Below are positions 59,045-64,000 of a stretch of 64,000 bases of DNA, in pieces. The DNA lies in contig CAVZMF010000002.1 of the NCBI GenBank assembly GCA_963776375.1, forward strand, positions 558,001 to 622,000. The letters run 5' to 3'. The stretch comes from PALSA-612 sp963776375. Lineage in GTDB: Bacteria > Actinomycetota > Thermoleophilia > Gaiellales > Gaiellaceae. Each line of letters starts with the position of its first letter. Positions within the stretch are counted from its first letter, which is position 1. Position numbers and translations under genes: made by a program. The notes beneath the pieces are model-generated. The model worked only from the letters and a program-made list of their open reading frames with translations. It ran no database searches and was not told where the DNA came from.

Positions 59045-60562
59045 AACGCTGGCGCGCCTGGAGGCGGCGCTCTCCGGCCTCGCCGGAGCCGCGATCGAGC
59101 TCGAGCGCCCGGCGAACGCCGAGCACGGCGACTACGCGACGAACGCTGCGCTGCAACTCGCGCCCGCGCAGGGCCGCCCGCCGCGGGAACTGGCCCAGGA
59201 GCTGGCCGAAAGGGCCGGCGGCGCTGCCGGAGGTCGAGCGCGCGGAGGTTGCAGGCCCCGGTTTCGTCAACCTCTGGCTCGGGCGGGCCTGGTACGGCGA
59301 CGCGCTGGCCGACATCCTCGAGGCCGGGCGCTGCGTACGGCGGCGGGCAGGCGGAGCCGGCGTGAGCGCGATGCAGGTGGAGATGGTGTCGGCGAACCCG
59401 ACCGGCCCGATCGTCGTCTCCGCGGCGCGCAACGGCGCCTACGGCGACTCGGTGGCGCGCCTCCTGGCCTTCGCCGGCCACGAGGTCGAGCGCGAGTACT
59501 ACTACAACGACGCCGGGCCGGCAGATGGACCTCTTCCGGGCATCCGTCGAGGCCGTCCGGCGAGGGCCGCGAGCCGCCCGAGGACGGCTACCGCGGCGAG
59601 TACATCGAGGAGCTCGCCAAGCTCGACGGCGATCCGGTGCCGCCTGTCCTCGACGCAGATCGAGGCGACACTCGAGCGCTTCCGCATCCACTTCGACTCC
59701 TGGGCCCTGCAGAGCGAGCTGGAGCAGGCGCGTCCCGGAGCTGCTCGAAGCGCGATCGACACCTACGAGCAGGACGGCGCCGTCTGGGCGCGGTCGTCGG
59801 CCTACGGCGACGTGCAGGACCGGGTCGTGATCCGCTCGAACGGCACGCCGACCTACCGCGCCGCGGACATCGCATACCTCGAAGACAAGCTCTGGCGCGG
59901 ATTCGACCGGGCGATCTACGTGCTCGGCGCCGACCACCACGGCACGCGCAACTGGTACTCGGCCGTCGCCCGCATGCTCGGCGAGGATCCCGACCGGCTC
60001 GAGGTGCTCCTCTACCAGCTCGTCCACCTGGTCAGGTCGGGCGAGCTGGCGAAGATGTCCAAGCGCGCCGGCGACATCGTCGCGCTCGACGAGTTCATCG
60101 ACGAGGTGGGCGTCGACGCGGCCCGCTGGTACCTCGTCTCGCGCAGCCACGACCAGACGATCGAGATCGACGTCGACCTGGCCGCCGAGAGGACGCAGAA
60201 GAACCCCGTCTACTACGTCCAGTACTCGGCGGCGCGGATCGCCGGGATCATGCGCAACGCCGGCGACGCCGCGGTCGGAGCGGAGCCGCCCGCCGAACTG
60301 CGCGACGGAGGAGCGCGACCTCGTCAAGCGCCTCGTCGAGTTCCCGGCCGTCGTCGCGGAGGCGACGGAGCGGCGCGGGCCGCACCAGCTCACGAACTAC
60401 GCGATCTACCTCGCCGATGACTTCCACCGCTTCTACCACCACCACCGCGTGCTCGAGAGCGGCGAGCCGCAGGCTTTCCGCCTGGGCCTTTGCCGCGCGA
60501 CCCAGATCGTCGTCACGCGCGCGCTCGACCTGATCGGCGTGGTCGCGCCCGAGCGCATGTAG
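59034..60562 (+). CDS. argS: Arginyl-tRNA synthetase, at least seven frameshifts
   Basis: TTG 59034 (overlapping the channel gene end) to TAG 60560-60562. Pieces in order: ELERPANAEHGDYATNAALQ (N-terminal Add1-type domain), ALPEVERAEVAGPGFVNLWL, the class I active-site region VEMVSANPTGPIVVSAARNG, YGDSVARLLAFAGHEVEREY, TQIEATLERFRIHFDSW, FDRAIYVLGADHHGTRNWYS, the KMSKS equivalent LAKMSKRAGDIVALDE, PVYYVQYSAARIAGIMRNAG and the C-terminal anticodon-binding helices (QLTNYAIYLADDFHRFYHHH, VTRALDLIGVVAPERM). Essential enzyme charging tRNA-Arg; the dense single-base shifts must be sequence error if this is the only copy. Confidence 0.9.
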
Positions 60563-60577
60563 GCGTAGGATCCCGCC

Positions 60578-61568
60578 GTGGCGGGTGCCGCACCCGACCG
60601 GAACCTCGCGCTCGATCTCGTCCGCGTCACCGAGGCCGCGGCGATGGGCGCCGGCCGCTGGATCGGGCGGGGCGAGAAGGAGTCCGCCGACCAGGCCGCG
60701 GTCGACGCGATGCGGCACATGCTGCAGACCGTGGCGATGGACGGGCGTCGTGGTCATCGGCGAGGGAGAGAAGGACGAGGCGCCGATGCTCTACAACGGC
60801 GAGCACGTCGGGAACGGACAGGGGGTGGAGGTGGACGTCGCCGTCGACCCGCTCGAGGGCACGCGCCTGACCGCGCTCGGCATGCCGAACGCGATCGCGG
60901 TGATCGCGGTCGCGGAGCGCGGGACGATGTTCTTCCCCGGCGCGGCCGTGTACATGGACAAGATCGCCGTCGGGCGCGACGGGGCGGACGCGATCGACAT
61001 CGACGCGCCTCCGGCCGAGAACGTCCGCCGCGTCGCGAAGGCGAAGGGCAAGAAGGTCGAGGACATGGTCGTGGTCGTACTCGACCGCGAACGCCACGCC
61101 GACCTCATCCGCGAGGTGCGCGAGGCAGGCGCGAGCGTCCGCCTGATCACGGACGGCGACGTGGCGCCGTCGATCGCCGCCTCGCGCGTGCAGTCGAACG
61201 TCGACCTGCTCATGGGCATCGGCGGCACGCCGGAGGGCGTGATCTCGGCGGCGGCGATCAAGTGCCTGGGCGGGGCGATCCAGGGCAAGCTCTGGCCGCG
61301 GTCGGACGAGGAACGGCAGGCGCTCGTCGACGCCGGCTACGACCTCGACAAGGTGCTGACGACGGACGATCTCGTCTCCGGCGCGGACGTGTTCGTCGCG
61401 GCCACCGGCGTCACCGACGGTGCGCTGCTGTCCGGCGTCCACTACACCCCTGGCGGTGCGACCACGGAGTCGATCGTGATGCGCTCGCGGTCCGGCACCG
61501 TGCGCCGGATCGAGGCCTTCCACGCGTTCGACAAGCTGCGCGCACTCTCGGCCGAACGTTACGGCTGA
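60578..61568 (+). CDS. glpX: Fructose-1,6-bisphosphatase class II (one frameshift near 60,748)
   Basis: GTG 60578: PDRNLALDLVRVTEAAAMGA and GRWIGRGEKESADQAAVDAM, then an extra C near 60,748, then VVVIGEGEKDEAPMLYNGEH. Metal/substrate motifs EVDVAVDPLEGTRLTALGMP, AVYMDKIAVG, LITDGDVAPSIAA, DLLMGIGGTPEGVISAAAIK and KLWPRSDEERQALVDAG. It dephosphorylates fructose 1,6-bisphosphate in gluconeogenesis; GlpX is the usual form in actinobacteria. Together with the class I aldolase at the right edge it completes a set of triose/hexose phosphate enzymes here. Confidence 0.94.
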
Positions 61569-61587
61569 AAGCGATTAGGATCGCGCC

Positions 61588-61809
61588 GTGGCCGATTCCT
61601 TCATCCGGGTCACGCTCCGCGACGGCTCGACGCACACCGTCCTCGTCCCTGAGAACGCCACCGCCGAGGGACTGGTCGGGCTCGCCGCGAAGGGCCAGTC
61701 GTGGCCGCCCGACGGCGGGTGGATCGAGGTCGAGGGCGGGGGAGCCGTGACGAAGCGCTTCGTGGCCGCAGACCAGATCGTCTCGATCGAACTGTTCGAG
61801 CGCACGTAG
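61588..61809 (+). CDS. Small protein of unknown function downstream of glpX
   Basis: 73 residues from GTG 61588, 19 nt after glpX, so probably in the same transcript. Beta-rich: FIRVTLRDGSTHTVLVPENA, WPPDGGWIEVEGGGAVTKRF, QIVSIELFERT. The look is of a small SH3-like or barrel domain. No family recognised. Confidence 0.7.
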   Translation: MADSFIRVTLRDGSTHTVLVPENATAEGLVGLAAKGQSWPPDGGWIEVEGGGAVTKRFVAADQIVSIELFERT

Positions 61810-61858
61810 ACGGCGCTCGATCCGCTGCGCCATCTTGCGCTTCCACATGGTCGCGCTT

Positions 61859-61877
61859 ATAGTTCGCTCCGAACTAT
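61859..61877. promoter_or_regulatory. Palindromic operator overlapping the padR start
   Basis: ATAGTTCG (61859-61866), CTC spacer, CGAACTAT (61870-61877): a perfect 8-bp dyad whose last two bases are the AT of the padR start codon. A further half site, ACGAACTA, follows at about 61,883-61,890 inside the gene. The TATAGT in the left arm may also be the -10 box, giving a near-leaderless mRNA. This is the expected arrangement for self-repression by a PadR dimer. Confidence 0.7.
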
Positions 61878-62430
61878 GCCGGTACGAACTAGCGCCCGCG
61901 TCGCGGCTCCGCCCGTCACCTCGACGGAGGTGGCCGTGCTCGGGCTGCTGACGGACGGCGAGCGCTCCGGGTACGACCTGCTGCGCGCTGCCGAGCAGAG
62001 CGTCGGGTTCTTCTGGACGCCGGCGAAAACGCAGTTGTACGCGGTGCTGCGCAAGCTCGTGGAGAACGGCTTCGCGACCTCGCGCCGTGTCCGGCAGACG
62101 GACCGTCCGGACAAGACGCTGTACCAGATCACGTCCGCGGGGCTCGACCGTCTGCGGACAGGGCTCGAGCAGGTCGGCTCGAGCGTGAACCGGAACCCGC
62201 TCGAACTGCGAATCTTCTACGGAGCCCACCGACCGCGGGAGGCCGTGATCGCCGACCTCGAGCGCGTCCGCGACCACGCGCGCGAGCACCTGGCCGAGCT
62301 GGAGCGGATCGAGCAGACCTTCGACCACGGCCGGCACCTCTTTCCGTACCTGACGCTCCTGCGCGGCAAGGAGACGGCGGCCGCCGACGTTCGGTGGGCC
62401 GAGCAGGCGCTCGCACTGCTGAACCGTTGA
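61876..62430 (+). CDS. PadR-family transcriptional regulator
   Basis: 184 residues from ATG 61876. The winged-helix domain is clear: EVAVLGLLTDGERSGYDLLR, FFWTPAKTQLYAVLRKLVEN, FATSRRVRQTDRPDKTLYQI, TSAGLDRLRTGLEQ. The C-terminal part is a helical dimerisation domain of the longer PadR subfamily (HRPREAVIADLERVRDHARE, HLAELERIEQTFDHGRHLFP). It usually represses a transporter or detoxification gene. Its stop overlaps the start of the hydrolase gene (TTGA), so that hydrolase is the probable co-regulated gene. Confidence 0.93.
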   Translation: MPVRTSARVAAPPVTSTEVAVLGLLTDGERSGYDLLRAAEQSVGFFWTPAKTQLYAVLRKLVENGFATSRRVRQTDRPDKTLYQITSAGLDRLRTGLEQVGSSVNRNPLELRIFYGAHRPREAVIADLERVRDHAREHLAELERIEQTFDHGRHLFPYLTLLRGKETAAADVRWAEQALALLNR

Positions 62431-63692
62431 TCGCGCGAGCCCTGCTGCCGCTCGCCGTGCTCGCGGCCGTTCTCGCGCCCGCGGGCACGACGGCGGGTCA
62501 GGCGGTCTACTCGGGCACGATCAGGTTCGCGGGCGCCCAGCCGTCGGGGATCGGCCTGCGCGTCTCCGGCGACGTGGTCACGGTCACGCTCGGCCCGGGA
62601 CACGTCGCGCAGGCACGGGTCCCGCTCCGGCGCGTCCAGGGCGCGCTGCGGTTCATCGTGCCGGGCCTCCCGAAGCCGATCGTCCTCACGCTGCGCGCGA
62701 AGGGCACGCGCCTTGCCGGGGCGGCCGCGCAGGGCAAGGCCCGGGCGGCGGTCACGCTCACGCGCGGCCGCGTAGGCCCGGACGCGAGCCTCGGGTACTA
62801 CGCGTCGCCTCAGGTGGAGATCGCCCGCTTCACGCGCTTCGGCTTCTCGACGGCGCCGTTCGCGATCGACGTCGATACCGGGGGGTTCGGCCCGCCGCCT
62901 CGGATCGGCGCGAGGCTCGCCGTCCGGCAGTACGAGGTCCGCGTCCCGGCTACCGGCGCCGTGCTCGCGGGCACGCTGACGGTGCCGCCGGGCCGAGGCC
63001 CGCACCCGGGTGTCGTCTACGTCTCGGGCTCGGGCCCGACGCTGCGCGAGGAGGCGCACTGGCTGGACAGCGTCTTCGTCTCCCGCGGGATCGCCGTCCT
63101 CGCGTACGACAAGCGCGGGAACGGCCAGTCCACGGGGCGCTACCCGGGCAGCCTCGCGAGCGAGTCGACGATCCGGATGCTCGCCGGCGACGCGGTCGCC
63201 GCCGCGCGCTTCCTCGCCGCGCAGGCAGGCATCGACCGGTCACGCGTCGGCCTGTACGGGCTCAGCCAGGGCGGCTGGATCATTCCCCAGGCCGTCGGGC
63301 GCGCTGACGGAGCCGTCTCCTGGGCGGTCGTCCAGTCCGGCCCGACCGTGACCCAGGGCGAGTCCGACGCGTACGCGAACCTCGTCGCCTCCGGGGTGCC
63401 TCTCCTCGACGCCGAGGCCCAGGCTCGGGCCGCAGGCCCGAGCGGCTACGACCCGCGGCCGTGGATCGAGCGGCTCCGTATCCCCGTGCTCTGGCTGTAC
63501 GCGGGCCGCGACCGTGCCCAGCCGGTCCAGCACAGCCGCGAGATCCTGAAGGAGGTCTCGGCCGGCCATGACTTCGCGGTCGAGTACTACGCGGCCGCGC
63601 CACACCCGCTCTTCGACGTCAACGGCTTCCCGGCCGGGCTGTTCGGAACGGTGCGCGACTGGCTCGCCGCGCACCGGCTTGCCGGCGGCTAG
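62427..63692 (+). CDS. Secreted alpha/beta hydrolase with an N-terminal beta domain
   Basis: 421 residues from TTG 62427, overlapping the padR stop. Signal peptide (LIARALLPLAVLAAVLAPAG), then a beta-rich N-terminal domain of about 150 residues. The hydrolase fold has PHPGVVYVSGSGPTLREEAH (oxyanion side), GIAVLAYDKRGNGQSTGRYP, the nucleophile elbow VGLYGLSQGGWIIPQAVG, the acid in LWLYAGRDRAQPVQHSRE, and the His in AAPHPLFDVNGFP. It resembles the esterase/peptidase group related to BAAT/DLH and S9 enzymes. Substrate unknown. Confidence 0.88.
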   Translation: MIARALLPLAVLAAVLAPAGTTAGQAVYSGTIRFAGAQPSGIGLRVSGDVVTVTLGPGHVAQARVPLRRVQGALRFIVPGLPKPIVLTLRAKGTRLAGAAAQGKARAAVTLTRGRVGPDASLGYYASPQVEIARFTRFGFSTAPFAIDVDTGGFGPPPRIGARLAVRQYEVRVPATGAVLAGTLTVPPGRGPHPGVVYVSGSGPTLREEAHWLDSVFVSRGIAVLAYDKRGNGQSTGRYPGSLASESTIRMLAGDAVAAARFLAAQAGIDRSRVGLYGLSQGGWIIPQAVGRADGAVSWAVVQSGPTVTQGESDAYANLVASGVPLLDAEAQARAAGPSGYDPRPWIERLRIPVLWLYAGRDRAQPVQHSREILKEVSAGHDFAVEYYAAAPHPLFDVNGFPAGLFGTVRDWLAAHRLAGG

Positions 63693-64000
63693 CCCGCCTC
63701 CTTCTCCATGTCCGGCGTGTACGAGCCCGAGCGGGCGGCGCCGTTCAATTTCGCCCGGTGGTAGTAGGCCCGCTGGGCCGCCTCGACGTTCTCCGCCTTG
63801 CCGCCCCAGGCCTTGAGCGCCGGCGCCTGCAGCGCGCGGCCGTACGAGAACGAGAGCTGCCACGGGTGCGGGCCCAGCGCGTTCATCGCGGAGAGTCGCG
63901 CCGTCGCGTCCTCGTCCGACTGGCCGCCGGAGAGGAAGACGATCCCCGGCACCGCGGCCGGCACGTGGCGGTAGAAGCAGCGCAGCGTCTGCTCGGCGAT
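63689..64000 (-). CDS. Class I fructose-bisphosphate aldolase, C-terminal part (runs off the right edge)
   Basis: About 103 C-terminal residues are visible. The last part of the vertebrate-like class I aldolase fold is clear: IAEQTLRCFYRHVPAAVPG, IVFLSGGQSDEDATARLSAM, NALGPHPWQLSFSYGRALQA, and KAWGGKAENVEAAQRAYYHR to SGSYTPDMEKEAG. The Schiff-base lysine lies outside the window. It overlaps the end of the hydrolase gene by 4 nt in convergent orientation. With glpX nearby it supports glycolysis/gluconeogenesis. Confidence 0.92.
   Translation of the reverse strand: MAEQTLRCFYRHVPAAVPGIVFLSGGQSDEDATARLSAMNALGPHPWQLSFSYGRALQAPALKAWGGKAENVEAAQRAYYHRAKLNGAARSGSYTPDMEKEAG

Noticed and set aside
57512..60562. 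M48 protease, channel protein and argS as genuine pseudogenes
   Set aside because: Full-length conservation between shifts, an essential tRNA synthetase, and an almost uniform +1 insertion pattern argue for consensus errors.

Overview
The window is a GC-rich (about 70% by eye), gene-dense bacterial chromosome segment with many GTG/TTG starts. whiA sits directly before gap-pgk-tpiA-gpmI. There is a coproheme decarboxylase (ChdC/HemQ), an AfsR/SARP-type regulator, a thiG-thiS-thiE operon, and several secreted proteins of a type common in soil actinobacteria. Together these point to Actinomycetota, most likely class Thermoleophilia (Gaiella/Solirubrobacter-like). That placement is inferred from gene content, not from a database search.

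Layout. 1-3.2 kb: a minus-strand cluster of ATPase-type regulators (SARP/BTAD, a PAS protein, and an NB-ARC regulator running off the left edge). 3.4-12.1 kb: an SDR enzyme, a very large kinase-cyclase-propeller-solute-binding fusion, a secreted barrel-like protein, dgt and dnaG. 12.1-13.9 kb: a TPP riboswitch, thiG-thiS-thiE and tRNA-Asn. 13.9-27.1 kb: two secreted subtilases, a phosphoesterase, an MFS carrier, a lipoprotein plus Ser/Thr kinase pair, a DnaQ/GIY-YIG nuclease, an SPFH protein and a beta-hydroxyacid dehydrogenase. 27.1-39.1 kb: an accessory zone. tRNA-Leu(CAG) is followed by two further copies of its 3' end (30.55 and 34.75 kb), which delimit two small integrated segments. These carry an orphan HK97 capsid gene, small zinc-finger and membrane proteins, and enzyme genes, with truncated genes (integrase, GFA enzyme, P-type ATPase, PrxQ) beyond the last repeat. 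39.1-49.4 kb: ChdC, two clan GH-A-like secreted proteins (one at 36.8 kb), UvrC plus a TOPRIM protein, a giant LuxR regulator with a small secreted peptide gene behind it, a DUF4242 protein and P5C dehydrogenase. 49.4-55.2 kb: ogt, whiA and the lower-glycolysis operon. 55.2-64 kb: an ECF-like sigma factor, a metallophosphoesterase, an M48 protease, a K+ channel/RCK protein, argS, glpX, a PadR repressor with a palindromic operator, a hydrolase and a class I aldolase fragment.

How the genes fit together. The glycolytic block (gap, pgk, tpiA, gpmI) and the gluconeogenic or dual-function enzymes (glpX, class I aldolase) are all within 14 kb. DNA maintenance is represented by dgt, dnaG, uvrC, ogt and the DnaQ/GIY-YIG nuclease.

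Caution on sequence quality. Many genes change reading frame by one base with both halves well conserved. Between 57.5 and 60.8 kb I count about 19 such shifts in four adjacent genes, including the essential argS, nearly all single-base insertions. I read this as sequence error and annotate those genes as intact loci with frameshifts. The truncated genes in the island region have lost whole segments and are treated as real pseudogenes.
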